Below are positions 8,255 to 16,285 of a DNA stretch of 64,000 nucleotides, one piece after another (position 1 is the stretch's first letter; each line of letters starts with the position of its first letter). This DNA is from NP936 sp002726085 (GTDB lineage Bacteria > Acidobacteriota > Vicinamibacteria > Vicinamibacterales > UBA8438): assembly GCA_036012905.1 (NCBI GenBank), contig DASCQF010000110.1, forward strand, positions 10,457 to 74,456. Reading direction: 5' to 3'. A model generated the notes under the pieces. The model had not been told where the DNA came from, ran no database searches, and was given only the letters and a program-made list of their open reading frames with translations. A program made the position numbers and the translations under genes.

Positions 8255-9301
8255 ATGGGCGTGAAAATCGAAGTCGGGGTGCTTGGCGCCACCGGCACCG
8301 TCGGGCAGCAATTCATCACGCAGTTGGCCGACCATCCGTGGTTCACGGTGGCCTGGGTCGGAGCGAGCGAGCGCTCGGCGGGGAAGGCGTATCGGGATGC
8401 CACCACATGGCGGCTACCGGCGGCACGACCGGATCGGGTGGCCGAGATGACCGTCGAGACGGTCACCCCGGGGCGTGCGCCGCAGCTGCTTTTCTCCGGG
8501 CTGGACGCATCGGTCGCCGGAGAGGTGGAGACCGCGTTCGCCAGGGCGGGGCATATCGTTGTCAGCAACGCCCGGAATCACCGCATGGACCCGGTGGTGC
8601 CGCTGGTCATCCCCGAGATCAATGCCGATCATCTTCAGCTATTGAGCGCGCAGGCGGCGAAGGGCTGGTCAGGGCGCATCGTGACCAATCCGAACTGCTC
8701 GACAGTGGTCCTGGCGATGGCCGTGGCACCACTGCGGCAGTTCGGTCTACGGCAGATCATCGTGTCGACGCTGCAGGCGGTTTCCGGCGGAGGATATCCT
8801 GGAGTCGCGTCGCTCGACATCCTGGGTAACGTTGTCCCGGTGGTCCCCGGCGAAGAAGCGAAGATAGAAACCGAGACGAAGAAGATCCTTGGACAGGTCA
8901 CCGCCGCGGGCGTCAAAGCGCATCCCGTCACTGTCAGTGCAAGCACGACTCGAGTGCCGGTGATCAATGGACATACCGAGGTCGTCACGGTGTCGCTGGA
9001 CGCCGACCCTGGCCCCGACGCGGTAATCGAGGCGCTGCGTGGCTTCTCTGGCCGTCCGCAGGAGACAGATCTGCCAAGCGCGCCACCTCGGCCAGTGCTC
9101 TATCTCGATGAAGAGGACCGGCCGCAGCCCCGTCTCGATGCGGACCGAGACAACGGGATGACCGTGTGTGTCGGTCGGCTGCGTGCCTGTCCGGTGCTCG
9201 ACTACAAGTTCGTGGCGATGGGGCACAACACCGTCCGTGGCGCGGCCGGCGTGGCGGTGCTCAATGCGGAGCTGCTGAGGGTGGATGGGGTCGTGGGGTA
9301 A
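8255..9301 (+). CDS. asd: Aspartate-semialdehyde dehydrogenase (archaeal/fungal-type)
   Basis: 348 residues; the ATG at 8255 follows a GTAGGA ribosome-binding site. It makes aspartate semialdehyde from aspartyl phosphate, the substrate of Hom upstream. The N-terminal G-A-T-G-T-V-G binds NADP; the catalytic cysteine is Cys148 in N-P-N-C-S-T; S-G-G-G-Y-P-G and E-E-A-K-I-E-T-E mark the branch shared with archaea and fungi rather than the enterobacterial branch. It is the last gene of the aspartate operon (73 nt after lysC) and is convergent with the amidohydrolase gene 98 nt away. Confidence 0.94.
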   Translation: MGVKIEVGVLGATGTVGQQFITQLADHPWFTVAWVGASERSAGKAYRDATTWRLPAARPDRVAEMTVETVTPGRAPQLLFSGLDASVAGEVETAFARAGHIVVSNARNHRMDPVVPLVIPEINADHLQLLSAQAAKGWSGRIVTNPNCSTVVLAMAVAPLRQFGLRQIIVSTLQAVSGGGYPGVASLDILGNVVPVVPGEEAKIETETKKILGQVTAAGVKAHPVTVSASTTRVPVINGHTEVVTVSLDADPGPDAVIEALRGFSGRPQETDLPSAPPRPVLYLDEEDRPQPRLDADRDNGMTVCVGRLRACPVLDYKFVAMGHNTVRGAAGVAVLNAELLRVDGVVG

Positions 9302-9398
9302 TCTTTGTCCCAAGAAGTCAGGAGGCAGAAGGCAGCAGAAGCCGGTCGGCCTCGCCAGTTTCTGTTTCAGTTGTTGGATCGACTGCGGCCTCCCGGGT

Positions 9399-11117
9399 TC
9401 ACGATTCAGTCGGGCGGAGGCGGTCGAACACGATCTGACCGCCGACCACGGTCATGAGGACACGGACGATTGGAATGTCATTTGACGGCACGGTGAGCAG
9501 ATCGCGGTCGAGGATAACGAGGTCGGCGAGCTGCCCCACGGTCAATACGCCCTTGGTCTCTTCCTCGAAGCTCGCATATGCCGCCGCGGTCGTATAGGCC
9601 CGGAGTGCCTCCTCGACGCTGAGGCGCTGTTGCGGCACCCAGCCTTGCGGGTGGAGCCCGTCGAGCGTGCGACGGGTCACCGCCGCGTAAATGCCGTCGA
9701 TCGGAGTGCCCCGGTCGAGCCACCCACTTCCGAAGCTCACGATCGCGCCGGCATCGAGCAGGGCACGAAACGGAAAGCTCGTGCGCGCCCGTTCCGCGCC
9801 CAACTGCCGGTTGACCCAGCGTCCATCGTGCAATGTCGAGAACGGCAGTGCACTGGCCAGTACGCCGCTGATCGCGAACCGGGCGACGTCGACGGGCTGG
9901 AGATGCTGCGCCAGCTCGACCCGGAAGCGTCGGTCACGTGCGTTGTGACGGTCGACGATCTGCTGGTGCAGATCGAGCGCCGCCTCGTTGGCGCGGTCTC
10001 CGACCGCCTCGACCAGGACTTGCATGCCGGCAGCATCGGCGGCGAGGGCCAGTGGACGGATGGTGTCGATGTCGACGCCGAGACGTGCGCTCACGCCAGG
10101 GGCATCCGTATACGGAGCGTCGAACGCCGCGGTCCGCGCCACGAGCGATCCGTCGAGGTCGACGTGAACGGCGCCCACTCGCAACCAGTCGTCTCCGCGC
10201 CCGTCAGCGCCACCGAACGCGCGCGAACCGAGGGCGCGGTCGAGACGGACCCAGGTGTCGATCGGCACGGCGGCGTAGACACGTAGGCTGAGTCGACCAG
10301 CCCTCCTGGCCCGCGAGAACACCTCGAGATCGTCCCAGTCGCCAATGTGATGCACCGAGGTCACGCCGCGCACGGCCGCTTCACCGAGTGCGCGATCGAG
10401 GGCGCGGTCGCGCGCCGCCGGGGGCGGTGCCGGGATGGCCGCCTCGAGTCGCTGCATGGCGGTACCGGTCAGGATGCCCGTTAGGGTGAGGCCTGTCGCA
10501 TCATCGCCGGCGGTGTGGGCGCCGGGGTCCCCGACGACAATACCGGCCTGCTCGAGTGCCACACTGTTGGCCAAACCTAGCTGCCGGTCTCGCTGCACGA
10601 GCCAGATCGGATGGTCCGGGCTGATCGCGTCGATCCAGTCACGGTGAGGCAGCGTGTCGTCCCAGAGGCGCTGGTCCCACTCGCGTCCGAGCAGCCACGT
10701 GCCAGTGGGGCGGTTGTTGGCCGCATCGGCAACCCGGGTGACGAACTGTCTGCGTGACCGGGCGGTCGCCAGGTTCACGGTGTCGGTTGGGTCCCCGAGG
10801 TCGAGCAGGTGGGTGTGGGTGTCGATGAACCCGGGGAGCACCAGACGCTGGCGCACATCAATCACTTCCGCATCGTCCGCCAGCAACTCGATGGCGTCGC
10901 TGGTGCCGACCGCGACAATTCGGCCGTCGGTCACCGCCAACGCGTCGACCCAGGGCCGGGCCGGGTCTCCCGTCCAGATACGGCCGTTGACGATCGCCAG
11001 GTTCACCGAAACCTGGATGACTTCGACCGGGTTGCCGCACGAGGCGAAGGTCAGGCAGACGGCAACGAGGCAGGCGACCCCGGCCTGTCGCGCGATTCCA
11101 GTCAGGCGTCGCGCCAT
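9399..11117 (-). CDS. Probable lipoprotein amidohydrolase (YtcJ-like, amidohydrolase 3 family)
   Basis: 572 residues from the ATG at 11117. The N terminus has a hydrophobic stretch ending F-A-S-C (Cys27), a plausible but non-canonical lipobox, so the enzyme is probably exported and membrane-attached. The metal-binding D-T-H-T-H (His 101 and 103) and the C-terminal L-T-V-G-Q-L-A-D-L-V-I-L-D motif place it in the metal-dependent TIM-barrel amidohydrolases of the YtcJ type, which hydrolyse amide or carbamate-like bonds; the substrate is unknown. It follows the cytochrome c gene by 44 nt on the same strand. The frame is open upstream of 11117, but that part overlaps the cytochrome gene and is not conserved. 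Confidence 0.82.
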   Translation of the reverse strand: MARRLTGIARQAGVACLVAVCLTFASCGNPVEVIQVSVNLAIVNGRIWTGDPARPWVDALAVTDGRIVAVGTSDAIELLADDAEVIDVRQRLVLPGFIDTHTHLLDLGDPTDTVNLATARSRRQFVTRVADAANNRPTGTWLLGREWDQRLWDDTLPHRDWIDAISPDHPIWLVQRDRQLGLANSVALEQAGIVVGDPGAHTAGDDATGLTLTGILTGTAMQRLEAAIPAPPPAARDRALDRALGEAAVRGVTSVHHIGDWDDLEVFSRARRAGRLSLRVYAAVPIDTWVRLDRALGSRAFGGADGRGDDWLRVGAVHVDLDGSLVARTAAFDAPYTDAPGVSARLGVDIDTIRPLALAADAAGMQVLVEAVGDRANEAALDLHQQIVDRHNARDRRFRVELAQHLQPVDVARFAISGVLASALPFSTLHDGRWVNRQLGAERARTSFPFRALLDAGAIVSFGSGWLDRGTPIDGIYAAVTRRTLDGLHPQGWVPQQRLSVEEALRAYTTAAAYASFEEETKGVLTVGQLADLVILDRDLLTVPSNDIPIVRVLMTVVGGQIVFDRLRPTES

Positions 11118-11161
11118 GTGAGTGGTGGAAGACCTCGGGGCGGCGTCCGCCGGCGATCCTG

Positions 11162-12385
11162 TCAGTTGGCCGCGCTGGTTCCGGCGGTGTATTCCAGGAG
11201 CAGCCGGACTGGGGCGCTGCCGGCAAAGAGCGAGGGCACCGTCTCGCGGTCTGCGCCCGGCCGCAACGTTGCCGTCACCTCGATCTGGCTCCCGCTCGGG
11301 AGCACGCGGGGACCGTCTAGCCAGTAGCGTGTCGGCCAGCCTAGGTCCGGTTCGTGAATCTGGAGGAGCGGCTGCCGTGTGCCATCTGGAAGCACTCCCT
11401 CGATTTGCAGCTTGACCGCCTCGATTTCGATCTCCGGCAGCAAGCCCAGCAAGCTGACCTCCTGGTCGAGAGTATGGCTGAAGGCCAATTGACGCCCGTT
11501 CGGCTCGTCGGGCGAGCTCAGCACCGTGTGGGTGATCGCACTGACGTCGTCTTCGGTCAGATGCAGCCCCAACCTTGTCTGGTCCGTGAAATCTTGCCCC
11601 TCGGTAATCCACGTCTTCTTGTAAAGCACCCTGGCCACGATGTCTGCGCCGTCGGGAAGAGCATAGCCGACCGTGTCGAGCTTGACGGCGCTTTGTCCGG
11701 GCCACCACACCGCGATTGGCTGGGCGCTGTCGAACCCGGAGGCGAAACCGAGTCCGGCATCGGCGTCGTCGGCGGTCCGCGCCTGGCCCGATGTGTCGAT
11801 GTAGACCGAGACATGACGCACAACTGCCCGGCTTCCCGGTATGACGTCCACACCGGTCACCCAGCGATCGCCTCCGACGTCGGTCGGCAGTACGAAGTAG
11901 CGGACAGTTTCGTTCGTGCTGGCGTCGATCGTGAACGGCTCAGGTGGTGTCAACTCCAGGGTGGGGGTGCCGAGCGTCCAATCGTCCGTCGGCGTCGGCG
12001 CGGTCGGGGTCTGATCCAGCGGCCCCTGCGGATAGCCGCCCGAGGACCACTCGAGGATCATGTCCATCTCGTGCGCCGGCAGAATATGCCCGTTTGCGAA
12101 GTCGCCGAAACCGTCTTCCGCCTTCCAGGGCGGCATCCGCAGGCCGAGCACTTCTTCACGAATCGATTGCGTCCACGGGAACGCTTCGTCGTAGGTCAGC
12201 AGAGACATCGGCGCCACGCCGCCCTCGACATGACACCCCCCGCATTGGCGCTGGAAGATCGGAAAGAGGTGCTCGTTATAGGTGAAACGGGACGCGATCG
12301 CGGTGTGACCGCTGGTGGTGCCGCCGAGCAGCATGACGCCCACGCCGATCGCACATCCGATGACCCATCCGGTGTGACGTTGCAT
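11162..12385 (-). CDS. Exported monohaem cytochrome c with possible copper-monooxygenase-like C-terminal region
   Basis: 407 residues from the ATG at 12385. A signal peptide/anchor covers residues 6-27. One haem c site, C-G-G-C-H, is at 48-52, set in F-P-I-F-Q-R-Q, as in planctomycete-type cytochrome c domains; M-P-P-W (about 85) may supply the distal Met. The remaining 280 residues are beta-rich, with V-V-R-H-V-S-V-Y near 195, resembling proteins annotated as copper type II ascorbate-dependent monooxygenase-like. I cannot confirm the copper ligands by eye, so the second domain is tentative. It sits between the DUF3347-type gene and the amidohydrolase; all three products are exported. Confidence 0.7.
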   Translation of the reverse strand: MQRHTGWVIGCAIGVGVMLLGGTTSGHTAIASRFTYNEHLFPIFQRQCGGCHVEGGVAPMSLLTYDEAFPWTQSIREEVLGLRMPPWKAEDGFGDFANGHILPAHEMDMILEWSSGGYPQGPLDQTPTAPTPTDDWTLGTPTLELTPPEPFTIDASTNETVRYFVLPTDVGGDRWVTGVDVIPGSRAVVRHVSVYIDTSGQARTADDADAGLGFASGFDSAQPIAVWWPGQSAVKLDTVGYALPDGADIVARVLYKKTWITEGQDFTDQTRLGLHLTEDDVSAITHTVLSSPDEPNGRQLAFSHTLDQEVSLLGLLPEIEIEAVKLQIEGVLPDGTRQPLLQIHEPDLGWPTRYWLDGPRVLPSGSQIEVTATLRPGADRETVPSLFAGSAPVRLLLEYTAGTSAAN

Positions 12386-12434
12386 CTCAACTCCCCGTGT
12401 CGGTTCACCCTGAGCTACCGCACCCGCGCCCGCA

Positions 12435-13667
12435 TCATGGTGTGCCAGGTGTGCCAGGTGTGTCGTAGATCGTGCCGATGGTGACGACTGCTGTCCCGAA
12501 GACACCATACGCGCTATCGACGTCGTTCTTGTTGCCCAAGTCGCCATACCAGTCGAGCAGATAGGCGGCGCGCACGAGGTGCCGCACGGCAATCCGCACC
12601 TGGTTGCGGTCGCCCACCGGCAACTCCGACCCGTGATCTTGCAGCGCCAGAGCGAGCTCCTTGGCCTGCAGGGCGGGGATGAAGATTTCTGTGAACGCCC
12701 CGCGTCCGATCATCTCCGCGATCTGCTGGCTTCGCGAGACAATTTCGGTGGCGATCTGTCCGGCATCGGCCGGGATGTCCGGCAAGATCCGCTGCGCCAG
12801 GGGGACCGCCGCCGGCGCATCTCCTAGGGTGGACCCGGTGACGGCGCCGGGCGCATCCTCGACGGTGAGCTCGGCGAAGATGAAGTCGAACCGCTCGGCG
12901 GGGAAGTCCTCCTCAAAGATCACCTTGGCAGTCACCTCCGCCGGGACGCTCCCCTGCGGGATGAGGGCTTCGAGAAATGCTCCATCGGGGCTCGCGAACA
13001 GGTCGAACACCTCTACTTCGATAAACTCGTCGGTTTTCTCGTCGTAGGCTTCTTCGGTCACGGCTCGACCGGTCCAGGTGCTGATGTCGACCGGATCCCG
13101 GTAGTTGTCGGTTGCATACAACCTGAACACACCCGGTTCAGGGTACGTGCCCTCGATGTGATGGAAACTGTCTGGCGCCATGAAGACGGTGCCGCCGTGC
13201 TTCGGGCCGTGATCCATGTGCGCCCCGGCCGCTGCATCGACCACACCGCACGACAGCATGACCGCCCCGTAGAAAGGGTTGCGCACCGGGCCATCGCGTT
13301 GCACCCAGGACGCCCCGTTGTCATACATCGGGCAATACGCGCGAGCGAATCCCTGAGGCAGTTCCAACGAGACGAGCGATTCGGAGAGCGGCTTGAACCG
13401 CGCACGGAGCTCTTCGATGTCGCCTGCCTGGAGCGCGGCCTCAGCCAGCGTCAGCGTCTCGCCGTCGGTGATACGGGCGAACTCCTCGAGCTGGGTCCGT
13501 GCCTCCTCGAGATCGTCGGCCGCCAGCGCCTCCTGAATCTCGACGTACTCGGCCAGCTGCGCTTCCAGGTCGGCAGGCGCTTGGGCCGACGCAATCTGGG
13601 GGGCGTAACCGCTGGTCGCCAGCGCTATGACAATACTCAGTAGAAGGATTGGAACAGGCCTGTGCAT
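12435..13667 (-). CDS. Exported protein with DUF3347-like domain
   Basis: 410 residues. A signal peptide (about 1-29) ends near A-S-A-Q-A. Residues 31-145 resemble DUF3347: a helical stretch followed by Y-C-P-M-Y-D-N-G-A-S-W, N-P-F-Y-G and M-L-S-C-G, the cysteine/methionine pattern seen in periplasmic metal-efflux adaptor proteins. The motif H-G-G-T-V-F-M-A-P-D near 157 and a beta-rich middle follow, and the C-terminal third is helical. A periplasmic metal-related or redox role is possible but unproven. It is transcribed away from xerD; a TTGCTT-N18-TATACT promoter lies about 100 nt upstream. The cytochrome gene follows 49 nt downstream. Confidence 0.6.
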   Translation of the reverse strand: MHRPVPILLLSIVIALATSGYAPQIASAQAPADLEAQLAEYVEIQEALAADDLEEARTQLEEFARITDGETLTLAEAALQAGDIEELRARFKPLSESLVSLELPQGFARAYCPMYDNGASWVQRDGPVRNPFYGAVMLSCGVVDAAAGAHMDHGPKHGGTVFMAPDSFHHIEGTYPEPGVFRLYATDNYRDPVDISTWTGRAVTEEAYDEKTDEFIEVEVFDLFASPDGAFLEALIPQGSVPAEVTAKVIFEEDFPAERFDFIFAELTVEDAPGAVTGSTLGDAPAAVPLAQRILPDIPADAGQIATEIVSRSQQIAEMIGRGAFTEIFIPALQAKELALALQDHGSELPVGDRNQVRIAVRHLVRAAYLLDWYGDLGNKNDVDSAYGVFGTAVVTIGTIYDTPGTPGTP

Positions 13668-13766
13668 TGCTTCACCGCTTCACCGTGGTGTCCATGTCGG
13701 CAACAGTAGCCGTGACACACGTGGAGCCACAGGTCGCCACTGCCAGGATCTGACTCTTCGCAAAAA

Positions 13767-13796
13767 AGTATACAACGTGCAAAATACGGGAAGCAA
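13767..13796 (-). promoter_or_regulatory. Predicted promoter for the DUF3347/cytochrome/amidohydrolase unit
   Basis: On the minus strand TTGCTT (13796-13791) and TATACT (13772-13767) are separated by 18 nt. The site overlaps the ATG region of the divergent xerD gene and points to the three-gene minus-strand unit. Confidence 0.4.
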
Positions 13797-14704
13797 TGAA
13801 ACGGACGACAGGTGCCGGACATCCGGAAGCGGCCGAGTTCCTCGACGAGCTGCGTGTGGCCAGGCGATTGTCGCCAAACACGATCGTCGCCTACCAGCGG
13901 GACCTCGACCGTCTCGCAGGCTTTGCTGAAGGCCTGGACCGAGCATCGGATACGCTCGAACGCCACGACCTCGAGGCGTTCGTGCGCCAGCTGATGACGT
14001 CGGGTCTCTCACCGCGCTCGGTCGCGCGTATCGTTGCCTGCGTGCGCGGGTTTTATCGATTCCTCGTCAAGGAGGGGCATCTACCTGCCAGTCCGGCCGA
14101 CGATCTTCGGGCACCGCGATCCTGGCCCGCGTTGCCGCGGTTTCTGTCGATTGATGAGGTCGAGCGGTTGCTGGCCCAGCCGGATGTCGGCAAGCCAGTC
14201 GGCCTCAGGGATCGGGCGTTGCTCGAGCTGCTCTACGCGACGGGGATGCGCGTCACTGAGCTGGTCACGCTCAAGACCGGAGATGTCAGTCTCGATGGCG
14301 GCTACCTCACCTGTCTGGGGAAGGGGGCGAAGGAGCGCGTCGTGCCGATCGGTCGGGTCGCCGTCAACTGGGTCGGGCGGTATCTCGCGTCTGCCCGCCC
14401 TGCCTTACTCAAGGGCCGCGAGGCCACCTGTCTCTTCGTCAATGCGCGCGGTGGGCGGAAGCTGAGCCGCGTCGGCTTCTGGAAGATCATCAAGAAGTAC
14501 GGCCGCCAGATGGGGCTTGCCCAGGAGCTGAGCCCGCACGTGCTACGGCATTCGTTCGCCACGCATCTGCTCGAGCGTGGCGCCGACCTCCGGATGATTC
14601 AGACACTGCTCGGGCACGCCGATCTATCGACCACGCAAATCTACACCCACATCCTCGATGCTCGGCTCAAGGCCGTGTACGACGAGTTTCATCCGCGATC
14701 CTGA
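13796..14704 (+). CDS. xerD: Site-specific tyrosine recombinase XerD
   Basis: 302 residues, normal length. XerC/XerD-type recombinases resolve chromosome dimers at dif. An N-terminal SAM-like core-binding domain (about 10-95) precedes the catalytic domain (about 112-300). The catalytic set is complete: Arg152 in T-G-M-R-V-T-E-L, Lys176 in G-K-G-A-K-E-R, His248 and Arg251 in H-V-L-R-H-S-F-A-T-H, His274 in L-G-H-A-D-L-S-T-T, and nucleophile Tyr283 in Q-I-Y-T-H. XerD rather than XerC is chosen by overall resemblance; no partner gene or integrative element is nearby, and the flanking genes are core genes, which argues for the housekeeping enzyme rather than a phage integrase. Confidence 0.88.
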   Translation: MKRTTGAGHPEAAEFLDELRVARRLSPNTIVAYQRDLDRLAGFAEGLDRASDTLERHDLEAFVRQLMTSGLSPRSVARIVACVRGFYRFLVKEGHLPASPADDLRAPRSWPALPRFLSIDEVERLLAQPDVGKPVGLRDRALLELLYATGMRVTELVTLKTGDVSLDGGYLTCLGKGAKERVVPIGRVAVNWVGRYLASARPALLKGREATCLFVNARGGRKLSRVGFWKIIKKYGRQMGLAQELSPHVLRHSFATHLLERGADLRMIQTLLGHADLSTTQIYTHILDARLKAVYDEFHPRS

Positions 14705-14728
14705 GGCGCGCGAGGGGCCGTGGCGCCA

Positions 14729-14757
14729 TTGACCCGGTCACGAGCCTTTGTTATCGT
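14729..14757 (+). promoter_or_regulatory. Predicted metK promoter
   Basis: TTGACC (14729-14734), 17 nt, then TATCGT (14752-14757). The resulting leader to metK would be about 170 nt and contains several GC-rich inverted repeats; I did not recognise a known SAM riboswitch core in it. Confidence 0.35.
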
Positions 14758-14932
14758 TAGCGGATCTCTTGCTCTTCCGTGTGGACGTCAAGGGGCACTG
14801 ACACCGGAGAGCAGTCGTGCAGGACACCGAAGCCGGTAACCGGTCGGCGCTCGAACGGCCGTGCTAGGTTCGGCCCACACCACGAGCTCGTTTTCACCTA
14901 CGACAATTCGCGACAGCTGTAAGGAGCACGCC

Positions 14933-16084
14933 ATGCGCCGTACCGGGCAATATCTCTTCACCTCGGAGTCTGTCACCGAAGGACATCCGGACAAGATCGC
15001 CGATCAGGTATCTGACGGCATTGTGGACGCCGTGCTCTCCGACGACCCGCGTGGGCGGGTCGCCTGTGAGACCCTGCTGACGACCGGTCTCGTGGTGATT
15101 GCCGGAGAGGTCACCACGACTGGCTCGACCGACTTCACCGAGGTCGTGCGCGAGACGATCCGAAACGTCGGATATACGCGGGCCAAGTATGGCTTCGATG
15201 CCGACACCTGTGCCGTGCTCTCGTCGATTCACGGGCAGTCTCCAGACATTGCCATGGGGGTGGACCCGGGTGGCGCCGGCGACCAGGGGCTGATGTTCGG
15301 GTACGCATGCTCGGAGACCGAGTCCCTGATGCCTCTGCCGATTACGCTCGCGCACGAGCTTTGTCGCGGCCTCTCGCGAGCCCGGCGTGACGGCGTCATC
15401 GACTATCTGCGCCCGGACGGCAAGTCGCAGGTCACGGTGCAGTATGACGGGGACACGCCGGTGCGTGTCGACGCGGTGGTGGTCTCCAGCCAGCACAGCG
15501 AGCACGTCAGCAACGAGCGTATCCGCGAAGACGTGATCACGCACATCATCAAGCGGACCGTGCCCGAGCACCTGCTTGATGACAAGACGCACATCTACGT
15601 CAACCCGACCGGGCGGTTTGTAACCGGCGGCCCGCATGGCGACGCTGGTGTAACCGGGCGAAAGATCATCGTCGACACTTACGGCGGGGCCGCGCCGCAC
15701 GGCGGCGGCGCCTTCTCTGGCAAGGACCCCACGAAAGTCGACCGGTCGGCGAGCTATATGGCGCGCTATGTTGCCAAGAACTGCGTGGCGGCCGGTCTGG
15801 CCGACCGCGTGCAGGTGCAGCTGGCCTACGCCATCGGTGTCGCCGACCCGGTCTCGGTGCTGGTTGAAACCTTCGGCACCGCGAAGGTGGGCGAGGAGCG
15901 GATTGGCACTCTTGTCCGTGAGCACTTCGAGCTGACCCCAAAGGGCATCATCGAGACGCTGGATCTACGCCGACCGATCTACCGACAGACTGCGGCGTTC
16001 GGTCACTTCGGTCGGTCCGAACCTGAGATCACCTGGGAGCACACCGACAAGGCAGACGCCCTGCGCGTCGCGGCGGGTCTGTAG
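14933..16084 (+). CDS. metK: S-adenosylmethionine synthetase
   Basis: 383 residues from the ATG at 14933, preceded by AAGGAG at 14921-14926; an earlier in-frame ATG has no ribosome-binding site. It makes SAM from methionine and ATP in the cytoplasm. Signatures: T-E-G-H-P-D-K-I-A-D-Q near the N terminus (metal and ATP binding), G-A-G-D-Q-G-L-M-F-G-Y-A near 115, and the glycine-rich P-loop-like G-G-G-A-F-S-G-K-D-P-T-K-V-D-R-S near 260. Length is normal. It lies about 230 nt after xerD with its own likely promoter, so it is probably a single transcript. Confidence 0.96.
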   Translation: MRRTGQYLFTSESVTEGHPDKIADQVSDGIVDAVLSDDPRGRVACETLLTTGLVVIAGEVTTTGSTDFTEVVRETIRNVGYTRAKYGFDADTCAVLSSIHGQSPDIAMGVDPGGAGDQGLMFGYACSETESLMPLPITLAHELCRGLSRARRDGVIDYLRPDGKSQVTVQYDGDTPVRVDAVVVSSQHSEHVSNERIREDVITHIIKRTVPEHLLDDKTHIYVNPTGRFVTGGPHGDAGVTGRKIIVDTYGGAAPHGGGAFSGKDPTKVDRSASYMARYVAKNCVAAGLADRVQVQLAYAIGVADPVSVLVETFGTAKVGEERIGTLVREHFELTPKGIIETLDLRRPIYRQTAAFGHFGRSEPEITWEHTDKADALRVAAGL

Positions 16085-16153
16085 CTCGCGTAGCGCCGGA
16101 CAACTGTCTTCGGCACACGAAGCCGGTTGTCGTGGTCGCTTTGTGTCGGTATA

Positions 16154-16177
16154 AGAATAGGGCATACGACCTATTCT
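16154..16177. repeat. 8-bp inverted repeat between metK and lptFG
   Basis: AGAATAGG and CCTATTCT are perfect inverted copies separated by 8 nt, in the 200-nt gap between the convergent metK and lptFG genes. No T-run follows, so it is a weak terminator candidate or an operator. Confidence 0.35.
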
Positions 16178-16285
16178 CTCCACATCCACTGCCGTGCGGA
16201 GCCTGCACGTCCTCACTCGCTCAAGGCAAACCCTCAGCCCGGCCAAGGCGCACGTCTCTCAGGTAGGAGCGGACCGGTGATGGTA

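Noticed and set aside
9302..9398. Terminator between asd and the amidohydrolase
   Set aside because: Only weak complementarity and no T-run on either strand.
11118..11708. Upstream extension of the amidohydrolase by 197 codons
   Set aside because: It overlaps the cytochrome c gene in another frame and is Arg-rich and unconserved; a signal peptide begins at 11117.
14758..14932. SAM riboswitch upstream of metK
   Set aside because: No match by eye to the SAM-I, SAM-II or SAM-IV cores; only generic hairpins. Recorded as an open question instead.
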